DNA of 64,000 nt, from contig NZ_CP031416.1 of assembly GCF_003367375.1 (NCBI RefSeq), positions 1,495,501-1,559,500 on the forward strand. The letters run 5' to 3'. Shown here one piece after another: positions 1 to 8,848 of the stretch. The position numbers were made by a program, and so were the translations under genes. The notes beneath the pieces were generated by a model that searched no databases, was not told the origin of the DNA, and worked only from the letters and a program-made list of their open reading frames with translations. Each line of letters starts with the position of its first letter. Positions within the stretch are counted from its first letter, which is position 1. Source of the DNA: Gallaecimonas mangrovi (GTDB taxonomy: Bacteria; Pseudomonadota; Gammaproteobacteria; Enterobacterales; Gallaecimonadaceae).

Positions 1-45
1 ACTGCCAAGGTTGCGGGCCTTAGGCTGTCACTGCTTAGCTAACAG

Positions 46-939
46 CTACAGCGCTTTGAGCGCAACATTAAGTGCCTGGCGCAACTCTTGCTGTTGAAAA
101 TTAAAGCCGGCTTCCAGTAACCGTTTGGGGAGTACTTGTTGGCCATCTAGCAGCAGGGTTGCCCCTTCTCCCAACAGCAGCTTGGGAATAAAGGCGGGCA
201 TCGGCAGCACTGCCGGGCGGTGCAGGAGTTGGCCAAGGGTTTGGGCAAAAACCTTATTTGAAACCGGGTTGGGCGCGGTGCAGTTAAAAGCGCCGGAAAG
301 GTCATCACGGGCAAGCAGTAGCATGATGGCTGCCACCATGTCATCAAGGCTTATCCAGCTCATGATTTGTTCGCCGTTACCAATAGGCCCACCCAGGCCC
401 AATTTAAACGGTAAAAGCATTTTTTTAAGGCCGCCACCGTTGCCTAAAACCACGCCAGTGCGCAGCACACAAACCCGGGTAAAGGCTTGGGCTTTGAGTG
501 CCCGCTGCTCCCAGCCCGCACAAAGACGGTGGCCAAAGTCATCAGTGATAGCTGTGTAGTCTTCCGACACTATGGCATCAGCAGGTTGCGGGCCGTAGTA
601 ACCCAATGCTGAGCCACTAATAAAAACCTTAGGCGGCTTTGGCGCCATCGCCGCTACCAGCTCCTCGGTTAATTGCCAGCGGCTGCGTTCAATGCGCCTT
701 TTTTGATGGTCGCTCCAGCGCCTATTGGCAATGGGCTCCCCGGCCAGATTTATCACCACCTCGGTATCTTGAAGGTCAGGCACATTGCTACAAAAGGTCA
801 TATCCGGGCCTAAAATGCCGGTGGCTTTTTGCGGATCGCGGGTAAGGGCGGTAATGGCAAAGCGCGATTGCAGCTGTTTACAAAGTGCGCGGCCAATAAA
901 ACCGGTGGCGCCGGTGATGAAAAGCTTGGCTTTACTCAT
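46..939 (-). CDS. yfcH: TIGR01777 family NAD(P)-binding oxidoreductase (YfcH-like)
   Basis: A 297-residue SDR-type epimerase-like protein, the same length as E. coli YfcH. The N-terminus carries the dinucleotide-binding glycine motif GATGFIG (residues 10-16), and the last 50 or so residues (from PMPAFIPKLLLGEGA) look like the DUF1731 tail typical of this family. The substrate is not known for the family. The ATG start has a strong AGGAGG about 8 bases upstream. The gene is monocistronic here and diverges from the AI-2E permease. Family assignment is secure; the reaction is unassigned. Confidence 0.9.
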   Translation of the reverse strand: MSKAKLFITGATGFIGRALCKQLQSRFAITALTRDPQKATGILGPDMTFCSNVPDLQDTEVVINLAGEPIANRRWSDHQKRRIERSRWQLTEELVAAMAPKPPKVFISGSALGYYGPQPADAIVSEDYTAITDDFGHRLCAGWEQRALKAQAFTRVCVLRTGVVLGNGGGLKKMLLPFKLGLGGPIGNGEQIMSWISLDDMVAAIMLLLARDDLSGAFNCTAPNPVSNKVFAQTLGQLLHRPAVLPMPAFIPKLLLGEGATLLLDGQQVLPKRLLEAGFNFQQQELRQALNVALKAL

Positions 940-1064
940 CTGAATAACCTCCTGTTCTTACCTTGAGTATTAAGGAAAAAACCTCGAAACTCATTATGTT
1001 GTCTTACCTCAACGACACACTTTATTCATTTTTACAAAGCCGAAGGCAAAGGGATCGAATACCG

Positions 1065-2099
1065 ATGAGCCGAAATTGGATGCTATGGGTAGCCGCGTTA
1101 GTGGTGGTGGCTGCGGGCGTTAAACTGTCGGCTAATATGCTGGTGCCGTTCTTGTTGTCAGGTTTTATTGCCATCACCTGTAACCCGTTGGTCAATTGGT
1201 TGAATCAACGCAAGGTGCCAAGGCCACTGGCGGTGGTGTTAATTATCTTCCTGATTGTGCTGATCGGTTTCATGTTAACCGGGTTGGTCGGCAGCTCTGT
1301 TAACCAATTTACCGCCAATATTCCCCAGTATCGCGCTAAGTTACTCACCCAGTTTGCTTGGGTAACCGACCATTTGGCGGCGTTTAATGTGCACCTTGAC
1401 CGCCAGCAGTTGCAGAAAATTCTCGACCCGGGCGCCGCCATGAATATGGCAGCCAATACCCTAACGGGTCTTGGCTCATTGCTCACTAACTTCTTTGTTA
1501 TCTTGCTGACCGTGGTGTTTATGTTGTTTGAAGCGCCGATGATGGCGCGCAAGGTCAATATTGCCAGCCAGGGGGATACTCAGGTTAACAAGGCCCTTAA
1601 GCGCTTTTTCACCTCGGTTAATCATTACTTGGCGATTAAAACCGTGGTGAGTCTGGCAACCGGGGTGCTGATTTGGGCTTGGACCTGGTCGGTAGGGGTA
1701 GACTTCCCGCTGCTGTGGGGCGTATTGGCGTTTTTGCTCAATTATATCCCCAACATCGGTTCTATTCTCGCCGCGGTACCGGCGGTGCTGCTGGCGTTAT
1801 TACAGTTGGGTCTGTTTCATGCCGGCATGACGGCGCTGGGTTTTTTACTGGTCAATACCTTGATGGGCAACGCGGTTGAGCCCCGCCTGATGGGCCGCGG
1901 CCTTAATTTATCGACCCTAGTGGTGTTTATCAGCTTAATTTTTTGGGGCTGGCTGCTGGGCTCGGTGGGTATGCTGCTGTCGGTACCGCTAACGATGATC
2001 ATCAAAATTGCCCTGGAATCGAACCACAACACCGCCAAGATTGCGGTATTGCTATCCAACGAATTGCCTCAGGAAGACAGTCGCGAAGAGGCCAGTTGA
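1065..2099 (+). CDS. AI-2E family transporter (PerM/YdiK type permease)
   Basis: A polytopic inner-membrane protein of about 344 residues, with hydrophobic helices at both ends and the conserved C-terminal permease core (LNYIPNIGSILAAVPA, then NAVEPRLMGRGLNLSTLVV). The family includes TqsA (AI-2 export), YdiK and sodium/proton antiporters, so the substrate cannot be named. I chose the ATG at 1065, preceded by AAGGGA, over an upstream TTG at 963 that has no ribosome binding site and would add a non-hydrophobic leader. Its 3' end overlaps the convergent LON-domain gene by 31 bases. A second member of the family (perM) lies at 30.6 kb. Confidence 0.85.
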   Translation: MSRNWMLWVAALVVVAAGVKLSANMLVPFLLSGFIAITCNPLVNWLNQRKVPRPLAVVLIIFLIVLIGFMLTGLVGSSVNQFTANIPQYRAKLLTQFAWVTDHLAAFNVHLDRQQLQKILDPGAAMNMAANTLTGLGSLLTNFFVILLTVVFMLFEAPMMARKVNIASQGDTQVNKALKRFFTSVNHYLAIKTVVSLATGVLIWAWTWSVGVDFPLLWGVLAFLLNYIPNIGSILAAVPAVLLALLQLGLFHAGMTALGFLLVNTLMGNAVEPRLMGRGLNLSTLVVFISLIFWGWLLGSVGMLLSVPLTMIIKIALESNHNTAKIAVLLSNELPQEDSREEAS

Positions 2100-2653
2100 T
2101 AGCAAAGGTAATGCAGGGCCTTTTCACAGTCAGGGTGCTCGATAAACGGTAGTTTGTCGGGTCCTGATAATGGCAAAATTTCTAACCAGCGTGCCGATAA
2201 CCAGGCGGCATCATCAAATTGCGGGCTAGGGTATAACTCAGCAAGCTCCGGGTGCTCTTCAAAAATTTGCATCAACAACTGTTGAAGGTTGATAGCATCA
2301 TCCGGCAAGGGACAATGTGGCCAATTCGGTAGCAGCGACACCGTTGCCACGTGTAACTTGTCATTTTCCTGGTAGCTGTCTTTGATTTGGTAGCGCTGGC
2401 GGCCTTCAACGGTAATGCCCAGACGGCCATCGGCGAGGGTTTCAAAGTCCACCACTTCCACCAGGGTACCGACTTGGCACAGCCCCGAAAGATGATGGGT
2501 TTGATTGCTGGGGCTAGGCATGCAAATGCCAAACTGGCGTCTGCCACCGGTTGCATCGGCGATCATACGCAGGTAACGCGGTTCAAATACCCTAAGTGGC
2601 ATGCGGCCACCTGGCAGTATTTGGCTTTGCAAAACGAACTGGGCAAGCTCCAT
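2069..2653 (-). CDS. LON peptidase substrate-binding domain protein
   Basis: A 194-residue cytosolic protein that aligns with the N-terminal LON (PUA-like) domain only: QSQILPGGRMPLRVFEPRYL at the start, then a GICMP strand and a VGTLVEVVDF strand, with no ATPase or protease domain. Stand-alone LON-N proteins are common in gammaproteobacteria and have no firmly known role. ATG start with AAAGGTC upstream. The last 31 bases overlap the convergent AI-2E gene. Confidence 0.85.
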   Translation of the reverse strand: MELAQFVLQSQILPGGRMPLRVFEPRYLRMIADATGGRRQFGICMPSPSNQTHHLSGLCQVGTLVEVVDFETLADGRLGITVEGRQRYQIKDSYQENDKLHVATVSLLPNWPHCPLPDDAINLQQLLMQIFEEHPELAELYPSPQFDDAAWLSARWLEILPLSGPDKLPFIEHPDCEKALHYLCYQLASSRLSS

Positions 2654-2718
2654 GACATGACCTTTACAACCATTATGCCGGTTATACCCGCCAGCGCTGA
2701 AAGTGGATCAGTAGTCAT

Positions 2719-2747
2719 AAAAAAGCCCGGCTTATGCCGGGCTTTTG
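2719..2747 (-). terminator. Rho-independent terminator after the S10 peptidase gene
   Basis: GC-rich perfect stem (AGCCCGGC/GCCGGGCT) with a TTAT loop and a run of U on the minus strand, just past the stop codon of the carboxypeptidase gene. Confidence 0.85.
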
Positions 2748-2762
2748 TCTTTAAATTTACCC

Positions 2763-4250
2763 TTAGTAGGCTTTTTTGATGAAGCTACGCAGGTTGTCTG
2801 CCAGCTCAGCCCGCGCTTTCGGATTCACGTACAGCATGTGACCGGAAGGGTAGTAGGTGAAAGACAGGTTTTTCTGAATTTGCGGCTCCAGGCCCAAGTG
2901 GCTGAAGGTGTATTCAGAGGCAAAGAAAGGGGTCGCCAGATCGTAGTAGCCACTGCATACCATGACTTTCAGCTTGGTATTGGTGCTCATGGCATGGCGC
3001 AGATCTTCAGTGACATTGGTGTAACCACGCCAGCCACCTTGGCCCCAGTCCCAGTTCATGATGACTTTGTAGTTAAGCGGGTAGTACTCGCTGTCATCTT
3101 TGAATTTCAGATCTTTACGTACGTAGTTGTTAAAGGCAGCAGTGTAAGGGCCGGAAAGGGCTACGTCGGCCGGATCTTGCTCGGCGTATTCACCGGCAAC
3201 ATCACCGTCAATACCAATAAAGCGGCTGTCTAAGCGGCCAACGGTACGGCGCTGGCTACGCAGCAGCTCTTTACTGAACTGCGAACCACTCACCCGCATA
3301 TTGGTTTGTGCCAGGTAGGTTTTAGACAGGCCAGTGTATTGGTGCAGCTTGTCGATGATATGGGCTTTTTCTTGTGCGCTGATATCAGAACCTTTAAACA
3401 GCGCCGCTGCGTATTCGGTGCCAGCGAAATGGCGTACTTCCTTCATGAAAGCTTGCAGATCTTTTGGCTTGTTGGGCAGCGTGTTGTGATACCAAGCGGT
3501 GGCGGCGTAGCTTGGCAGGTAAGTGATGTAGGGCAGGTCGTTACCTGGGGTAAAGCTGATGGTGGAGAAATCCAGCACGCTGGACATCAGAATGACACCA
3601 TTGATGTAAATGCCGTGGTCTTCCAGGTCATTTACCACCAGGGCGCTACGGGTAGTACCGTACGACTCGCCGGCCAGGAATTTTGGCGAGTTCCAACGCT
3701 CTGCCTTGGTCAGCCACAGACGGATAAAGTTGGTCATGGCTTCTTTGTCAGATTTGACGCCCCAGAAGTCTTTCCCTTTCTTTTTACCTTCGGCTTTGGA
3801 ATAGCCGGTGCCCACTGGGTCAACAAAGACTAAGTCGGTGGTATCTAAGATACTGTCTTGGTTATCCACCATTTGGTAAGGGGCATTGGCTGGCTCTTGC
3901 GCATCGGCAACTTTAACGATACGTGGGCCAAGGCCACCCATGTGCAGCCAGATAGAAGAAGAACCGGGGCCACCGTTATAGGTAAAGGTAACGGGCCGCT
4001 TGGACGGGTCATCGACACCGTCTTTGGTGTAAGCCACATAGAAGAAGCTGGCGGTAGGGTTACCGTCATCGTCTTTCAGTACCAGGGTGCCGGTAGTGGC
4101 TTTGTACTCAATTTTGTGGCCATGAATACGAACGCTATGTTCGGTTACAACCTGTTGATCTTTAACAGCAGGAACAGGAGCATCGGCTTTTTTGTCGGCA
4201 GCCAGGGCGGGTGCCATCACCAGCGCCAAGCTTAGCAATAGGGTCTTCAC
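2763..4250 (-). CDS. Peptidase S10 family serine carboxypeptidase, exported
   Basis: A 495-residue protein with a cleavable signal peptide (residues 1-18, ending APALA). The S10 hallmarks are present: NGGPGSSS (92-99, oxyanion region), GESYG with nucleophile Ser196, an Asp in CSGYYDLATP and a His in YYPSGHMLY near the C-terminus, completing a Ser-Asp-His triad. These enzymes remove C-terminal residues from peptides; in bacteria the location is probably periplasmic. The start is GTG at 4250, and no other start fits the signal peptide. The gene appears monocistronic, with its own terminator. S10 enzymes are less common in bacteria than in eukaryotes but recur in marine gammaproteobacteria. Confidence 0.88.
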   Translation of the reverse strand: MKTLLLSLALVMAPALAADKKADAPVPAVKDQQVVTEHSVRIHGHKIEYKATTGTLVLKDDDGNPTASFFYVAYTKDGVDDPSKRPVTFTYNGGPGSSSIWLHMGGLGPRIVKVADAQEPANAPYQMVDNQDSILDTTDLVFVDPVGTGYSKAEGKKKGKDFWGVKSDKEAMTNFIRLWLTKAERWNSPKFLAGESYGTTRSALVVNDLEDHGIYINGVILMSSVLDFSTISFTPGNDLPYITYLPSYAATAWYHNTLPNKPKDLQAFMKEVRHFAGTEYAAALFKGSDISAQEKAHIIDKLHQYTGLSKTYLAQTNMRVSGSQFSKELLRSQRRTVGRLDSRFIGIDGDVAGEYAEQDPADVALSGPYTAAFNNYVRKDLKFKDDSEYYPLNYKVIMNWDWGQGGWRGYTNVTEDLRHAMSTNTKLKVMVCSGYYDLATPFFASEYTFSHLGLEPQIQKNLSFTYYPSGHMLYVNPKARAELADNLRSFIKKAY

Positions 4251-4333
4251 GGGAAGGCTCTCTTGTTGTTTTGGAAAGTAACGTCAGTATTAACGCCCTG
4301 TTGGCCAAGAGAAACCGTAAAACGATAGAAAGT

Positions 4334-4362
4334 AAAAGGCCCGCGATTGCGGGCCTTTTTTT
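4334..4362 (-). terminator. Rho-independent terminator of mltD
   Basis: Stem GGCCCGC/GCGGGCC with a short ATT-containing loop and a U-tract on the minus strand. It starts on the mltD stop codon. Confidence 0.85.
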
Positions 4363-5971
4363 AGGTGCGGGTAACATCCACTAACAACTTGAGCACTTGC
4401 CCCGGTTGCAGGTAGTTGTCGGCATCCAGCTGATTCCATTTTAAAAGGTCGTTTACCGACACTTTAAATTTGTTGGCGATGGTCGACAGTGAATCACCAT
4501 TACGCACGGTGTAGCTGACATTGCGGTTAACGCCGCCGGGCACAGAATTCACCCAAATGGTCAGTTTGGTATTCAGTGCCAGCACCTTGGTGGTGGAAAT
4601 ACGGTTCCAATGGGCCAAGTCGTGCACTGACACCTGATACTTGTGGGCAATGGTCCACAAGTTATCGCCGTTACGTACCGTATAGGTAATGGCAGCACGG
4701 CGATTCACCACCGCTTGTTTGGGCCGGCCATCAGCCAAGGCTTGGCTTGATAGCGGGATCATCAGCTCTTGGCCAATACGAATAATATTGCCGTGAATGC
4801 CGTTGGCTTTTCTAAGCGATGCCACATCGGTGTCGTAAAGATGGGCAAGGCTTAGCAGGCTGTCGCCACTTTTCACCTTGTGGCGCGCCCAGCGCAGGCG
4901 TTTGCTGTCTGGCAACGAGGCTAACTGGGTAGAAAAGTTGTCAGCCTTATCTTTTGGGACCAGCAAGGTTTGGGTTTCGTTGGGACTGGTGGCCCAGCGG
5001 TTAAAACCCGGGTTAAGGGCGTGCAGCTTGCTAACGCTGATGCCAGCAAGGTCAGCCGCTACCGACAGGTCAATTTGCTTTTTCACCTTTACTTCGGCAA
5101 GGCGTGGCGTGTTGGCTACAACCTCAAAGTGCTTGCGGCCATCGGTGCTTTTTAGCATTTCTGCCAGTGCCAGTAGCCGCGGTACATAAGCGCGGGTTTC
5201 ACGGGGCAGGGACAGATGCCAAAAGTCGGTGGGGCGGTTGCGCTTTTTGTTGTAGGCAATGGCCCTTAATACCCGACCTTCGCCCGAGTTATAAGCCGCC
5301 AGGGCATTGAGCCAATCACCGTCAAACATTTGGTTTAAGTACTTGAGGTAGGCAATGGCTGCCTTGGTGGATTCGAGTACGTCGCGACGGCCGTCATACC
5401 AATAGTCTTGTTCAAGCCCAAAGCGTTTACCGGTACCACTGATAAATTGCCACATGCCAGCGGCGCGGCCGGTGGAGTAAGCAAAGGGGTCAAAGGCGCT
5501 TTCCACAATGGGCAGTAATGCCAATTCGGTGGGCATTTTGGCGTCTTCTAACTGCTGCACAATCAGGTACAGAAAGGGCTCGGCCCGTTTCGAAACGCGT
5601 TCGAGATATTTGGGGTGATTCTCAAACCAGCGTTTCTGCTGAACGATACGCGGCTGCTGGGCGTTGTAGGTCAGTGAGAAATCATGGGAGATCACATCCC
5701 AAAGATCGTTGTAAGGAACAACGTTTTTGGCCTGATTGTCGTCTGAGTCGTCAGATAGAACGTCAACCTCAGAACTGGCAGGCTCTGGGGGGAGGTTTTC
5801 ATCTCCTGCGGCGGCTACAGCGGTAGTATCGGTATCGTCCTGTTGCGAGTCGTTAGTCGCATTGGCGGTCGATGTTGGCTGTGAGTCAGGCGCAGGAGCC
5901 GATGTTGAATTCAGTGTCTGGCAACCGGCCAACAATACCGGCAGCAGTAGGGCTAAAGCTGTCTTTTTCAT
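4361..5971 (-). CDS. mltD: Membrane-bound lytic murein transglycosylase D
   Basis: A 536-residue lipoprotein: signal peptide with lipobox LLAGC (Cys17), a Thr/Ser/Asp-rich linker to about residue 90, a GH23 SLT domain with the catalytic Glu in LPIVESAFDP, and three LysM modules at the C-terminus (each opening with a VKSGDS or VRNGD(N/S) motif) that bind peptidoglycan. It cleaves the MurNAc-GlcNAc bond to give 1,6-anhydro ends, from the outer-membrane inner leaflet. I chose the ATG at 5971 over a TTG one codon upstream. It sits next to gloB as in E. coli. The count of three LysM modules is read directly. Confidence 0.95.
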   Translation of the reverse strand: MKKTALALLLPVLLAGCQTLNSTSAPAPDSQPTSTANATNDSQQDDTDTTAVAAAGDENLPPEPASSEVDVLSDDSDDNQAKNVVPYNDLWDVISHDFSLTYNAQQPRIVQQKRWFENHPKYLERVSKRAEPFLYLIVQQLEDAKMPTELALLPIVESAFDPFAYSTGRAAGMWQFISGTGKRFGLEQDYWYDGRRDVLESTKAAIAYLKYLNQMFDGDWLNALAAYNSGEGRVLRAIAYNKKRNRPTDFWHLSLPRETRAYVPRLLALAEMLKSTDGRKHFEVVANTPRLAEVKVKKQIDLSVAADLAGISVSKLHALNPGFNRWATSPNETQTLLVPKDKADNFSTQLASLPDSKRLRWARHKVKSGDSLLSLAHLYDTDVASLRKANGIHGNIIRIGQELMIPLSSQALADGRPKQAVVNRRAAITYTVRNGDNLWTIAHKYQVSVHDLAHWNRISTTKVLALNTKLTIWVNSVPGGVNRNVSYTVRNGDSLSTIANKFKVSVNDLLKWNQLDADNYLQPGQVLKLLVDVTRT

Positions 5972-6001
5972 CAAAATTCGTGTTGGTTATAAAGGGCGGA
6001 G

Positions 6002-6787
6002 TCAGCTTTCATCTTTAAAGCGTCGCAAAGCCGCAAAAACTTCGACTGCGTTCTTACAAGGCTGCTGGGCATAGTGCTCGGCAGCGGCCTTGACGACGGT
6101 CTCGTCTACGCGCAAGAAAGGATTTACCGCCCTTTCTTGCGCCAAGGTTGAGGGCACAGTAGGCAAGCCTTGTTGCCGCAGCGCCTCAACCTTTTCCATA
6201 TACATTACCAGTGCTTGATTTAGTGGCTCTATTCGTTTGGCAAAAGCCAAGTTTGCCTGGGTGTATTCGTGGGCACAATAAACCCGCGTTTCATCCGCCA
6301 AGGCAGCCAGTTTTTGCAAAGAGCTGTACATGGTGGGTGCATCACCTTCGAACATGCGTCCGCAACCACCGCTGAACAAGGTATCACCACAAAACAGCAT
6401 TTGCTCGCCATGGTAGGCAATATGGCCAAGAGTATGCCCGGGAACGCATAGTACTTGCAAAGGGAGCCTGGCTTGAAGGTGAACCTGATCACCCTCTGTT
6501 ACAGGGTGAGTAATACCGGCAATTTGCTCGTTCCCCGGGCCATAAACCGGCACAGAATACGTCTCGGTCAGCGTTTTTATGCCGCCGGTATGATCGCGAT
6601 GGTGGTGGGTGATTAAAATGGCACTGAGTGTGAGTTGGCGTTGATCCAGCGCAGCCAGCACCGGTTCGGCATCGCCCGGGTCAACAACCGCCACGCTGTT
6701 ATGGCCAGTTTCAATTGCCCAGATATAGTTATCTTTAAAGGCACTGATGCCAAAAACAGGATCTTGATGCGCTAACGGCTTGTTCAT
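6002..6787 (-). CDS. gloB: Hydroxyacylglutathione hydrolase (glyoxalase II)
   Basis: A 261-residue metallo-beta-lactamase-fold enzyme that hydrolyses S-D-lactoylglutathione to D-lactate and glutathione, the second step of methylglyoxal detoxification. The binuclear metal motif THHHRDH is at residues 60-66, followed by GHTLGH and FCGDTLFSGGCGR. The ATG at 6787 is preceded by GGAGAACC, and the protein then begins close to the E. coli start; an upstream in-frame extension lacks similarity. Encoded divergently from the yafS-like methyltransferase. Confidence 0.95.
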   Translation of the reverse strand: MNKPLAHQDPVFGISAFKDNYIWAIETGHNSVAVVDPGDAEPVLAALDQRQLTLSAILITHHHRDHTGGIKTLTETYSVPVYGPGNEQIAGITHPVTEGDQVHLQARLPLQVLCVPGHTLGHIAYHGEQMLFCGDTLFSGGCGRMFEGDAPTMYSSLQKLAALADETRVYCAHEYTQANLAFAKRIEPLNQALVMYMEKVEALRQQGLPTVPSTLAQERAVNPFLRVDETVVKAAAEHYAQQPCKNAVEVFAALRRFKDES

Positions 6788-6880
6788 CAGGTTCTCCAAG
6801 GGCACAGTGTCGACTAAGACACCCATGTTGAGTATGCCAGAATGCTTTTCAGTCCAATCAAGCACCGTCGCCAGAGCACC

Positions 6881-7585
6881 ATGCCCGAGTCTTGGCAAAG
6901 TCTCAAGGACGGCAGTTGGCTTCTTGAACAGGAAGCCTGCCAGCTGAGTTTATGGTGGCCGCGATTTTACGGTTATTACTTGGTTAAACTGGGGCCTTTA
7001 GCCGGTGCCTTTGATACATCAGCCGCGCGAATGCAGCGCCAATGGCATATGGGCTCCAGTGGCCAATTGCATTTTGCCGGTAACGAACTGCCACTACAGC
7101 GTTGTAGTGTCGACGTGATGGTATTATGCCATAACCTTGAATACAGCTCCGACCCCCATCAACTGATGCGTGAAGTCGAAAGGGTGTTAGTCGATGGTGG
7201 CCACTTGGTGCTCACCGGTTTTAATCCTTTATCGTTCATGCATTTAAGCGCTTTTTGGAAGAGGTCGCCGCCCTTTGACGGCCATTTTTATCACCCGTTA
7301 CGCATTAAAGACTGGCTGGCACTATTGGGATTTGAAATTTTGTCGGACCAACGCATGGTGTTCGGGCCGCTCAGTTCGAAAACGCCGCAGTGGCTTGAGG
7401 CCTTGGGCGAAAACTATGCGCCTTTTATGGGGGGCGTCTATGTGTTGGTTGCCCGTAAAAGGGCTATTCCGGCAACCGTAACGCCAGCGCTATCCAGACG
7501 GCGCCAACGGGTGGTCTCGCCATTGGGAAGCACCGTTACTGGCCGCGTAGCCAGGCTGGCAGACCCCAAAGGCCCTCGAGAATAA
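6881..7585 (+). CDS. yafS: Class I SAM-dependent methyltransferase, YafS-like
   Basis: About 234 residues. A Methyltransf_11-type core is visible: a VMVLCHNLEYSSDPHQLMRE segment (post-motif with the strand 4 region), then a GHLVLTGFNP strand. A clear GxGxG SAM loop is not obvious, which is also a feature of YafS. The position next to gloB and rnhA matches E. coli gloB-yafS-rnhA. The substrate is unknown. The start is uncertain: ATG at 6881 is taken because the protein then begins like YafS, but ATG at 6842 is also in frame. Its 3' end overlaps the convergent HAD gene by 50 bases. Confidence 0.8.
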   Translation: MPESWQSLKDGSWLLEQEACQLSLWWPRFYGYYLVKLGPLAGAFDTSAARMQRQWHMGSSGQLHFAGNELPLQRCSVDVMVLCHNLEYSSDPHQLMREVERVLVDGGHLVLTGFNPLSFMHLSAFWKRSPPFDGHFYHPLRIKDWLALLGFEILSDQRMVFGPLSSKTPQWLEALGENYAPFMGGVYVLVARKRAIPATVTPALSRRRQRVVSPLGSTVTGRVARLADPKGPRE

Positions 7586-8306
7586 CGTCAGGCTGGCGGC
7601 TTGCCTGCAGCTGTTGGTCTCGAAACTTACCGGTTTTAACCTGAATGCCGGTAAGGCCGGCATCCATAGCGGCGATAACATCTGATTCAAGGTCGTCACC
7701 CACCATGGCGACTTGCTCGCGAGGCAAACCTAATTGCCTTGCCCCGAGTAGGAAGGCTTCTCGCCCAGGCTTACCGCACACCACTAACGGCGCTTTTGCC
7801 GCCTGACTAAGTAGCTGTGCAAAGGGGCCCACGTCCAGCATTAGCTGGTTTTTACCTTGGTAAAAGGTTGAAAGACCCAAGCTAATAACAGGCACTTTGG
7901 GGTGTTCAACTAAATAGTTGAACACCATATTCAAAAGGCTATAGCTCCAATCATCGGCTAAATCGGCCACCACCAAGGCTTGTGGTTGATGTTTATCCAG
8001 CGCAAAACCGGCAAAACCACTTTTAAGGGCAGGGTCGGCCAGTAGCCAAATACGTTCAATCTGCCGCGATTCCAGCTCGGCGCGGGCGACAGTGATGGGG
8101 GTTATCACGTCCTCTGCCTTGGCCTCAATACCCATCTGCATAAGGCGCGTCGCTATCATTGCTGATGATGAACGGGTGGTGTTGGTAACAAATGCCAAGG
8201 GGATGCCGTCCGCTTGCAGCTGATTAACGGCATCAACTGCGCCTGGCAGCGGCTTACCGTCTTGATAAACCACGCCGTCTAAATCGCACAAAATGCCGTT
8301 AATCAT
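7536..8306 (-). CDS. HAD-superfamily subfamily IIA phosphatase (LHPP/NagD-like)
   Basis: A 256-residue HAD hydrolase: motif I DLDGVVYQDG at residues 8-17 with the nucleophile and acid/base Asp pair, motif II in FVTNTTRSSS, a C2A-type cap in the middle, and motifs III/IV with VCGKPGREAF then VAMVGDDLESDV. The overall pattern matches the LHPP (phospholysine/phosphohistidine phosphatase) and NagD (nucleotide phosphatase) group; the substrate cannot be assigned. It begins one base after the rnhA stop codon, so it is probably translated from the rnhA transcript. It interrupts the gloB-yafS-rnhA order known from E. coli. Confidence 0.85.
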   Translation of the reverse strand: MINGILCDLDGVVYQDGKPLPGAVDAVNQLQADGIPLAFVTNTTRSSSAMIATRLMQMGIEAKAEDVITPITVARAELESRQIERIWLLADPALKSGFAGFALDKHQPQALVVADLADDWSYSLLNMVFNYLVEHPKVPVISLGLSTFYQGKNQLMLDVGPFAQLLSQAAKAPLVVCGKPGREAFLLGARQLGLPREQVAMVGDDLESDVIAAMDAGLTGIQVKTGKFRDQQLQASRQPDVILEGLWGLPAWLRGQ

Positions 8307-8307
8307 T

Positions 8308-8772
8308 TCAACCTTCGAAACCGCTGTCGTCTAACAAGTTTTTAGACTCCGCCGCCGCCCTTGCCAACTGATCGACTTTTTCGTTTTCAGGGTGGCCGGA
8401 GTGGCCTTTAACCCAATGCCAGCTAATGTTATGACGACTGGCGGCGGCATCCAGGCGTTGCCAAAGGTCTTGGTTTTTAACCGGCTTCTTGCTGGCGGTG
8501 CGCCAACCGTTTTTCTTCCAGCCCGCTAACCAGGAAGTGATACCTTGGCGAACATATTGGCTGTCGGTCCAGATATCGATAACGCATGGCTCTTTTAATA
8601 CTTCCAGGCCAACAATGGCGGCCAGCAGTTCCATGCGGTTATTGGTGGTGAGTTTGTAGCCTTGGCTCAAGCATTTCTCATGCTGCCGATAACGAAGTAA
8701 TACCCCATAGCCACCAGGGCCGGGGTTACCAAGGCAAGAACCGTCTGTATATAGGGTTATCTGTTTTTGCAC
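8308..8772 (-). CDS. rnhA: Ribonuclease HI
   Basis: A 154-residue enzyme that degrades the RNA strand of RNA-DNA hybrids (primer removal, R-loop clearance). All catalytic acids are visible: Asp10 (LYTDGS), Glu48 (NRMELL), Asp70 (IWTDSQ) and the C-terminal Asp in NEKVDQLAR. The start is GTG at 8772. It diverges from dnaQ across a gap of about 76 bases, the arrangement seen in E. coli, where the two promoters overlap. Confidence 0.97.
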   Translation of the reverse strand: MQKQITLYTDGSCLGNPGPGGYGVLLRYRQHEKCLSQGYKLTTNNRMELLAAIVGLEVLKEPCVIDIWTDSQYVRQGITSWLAGWKKNGWRTASKKPVKNQDLWQRLDAAASRHNISWHWVKGHSGHPENEKVDQLARAAAESKNLLDDSGFEG

Positions 8773-8848
8773 TGCAATTTCATTGGTAAGATGCCGATTA
8801 TCTATTAAGTGTGCCCTTCTCGGCGCTTGTCAGCAAACACAAGGTGTT

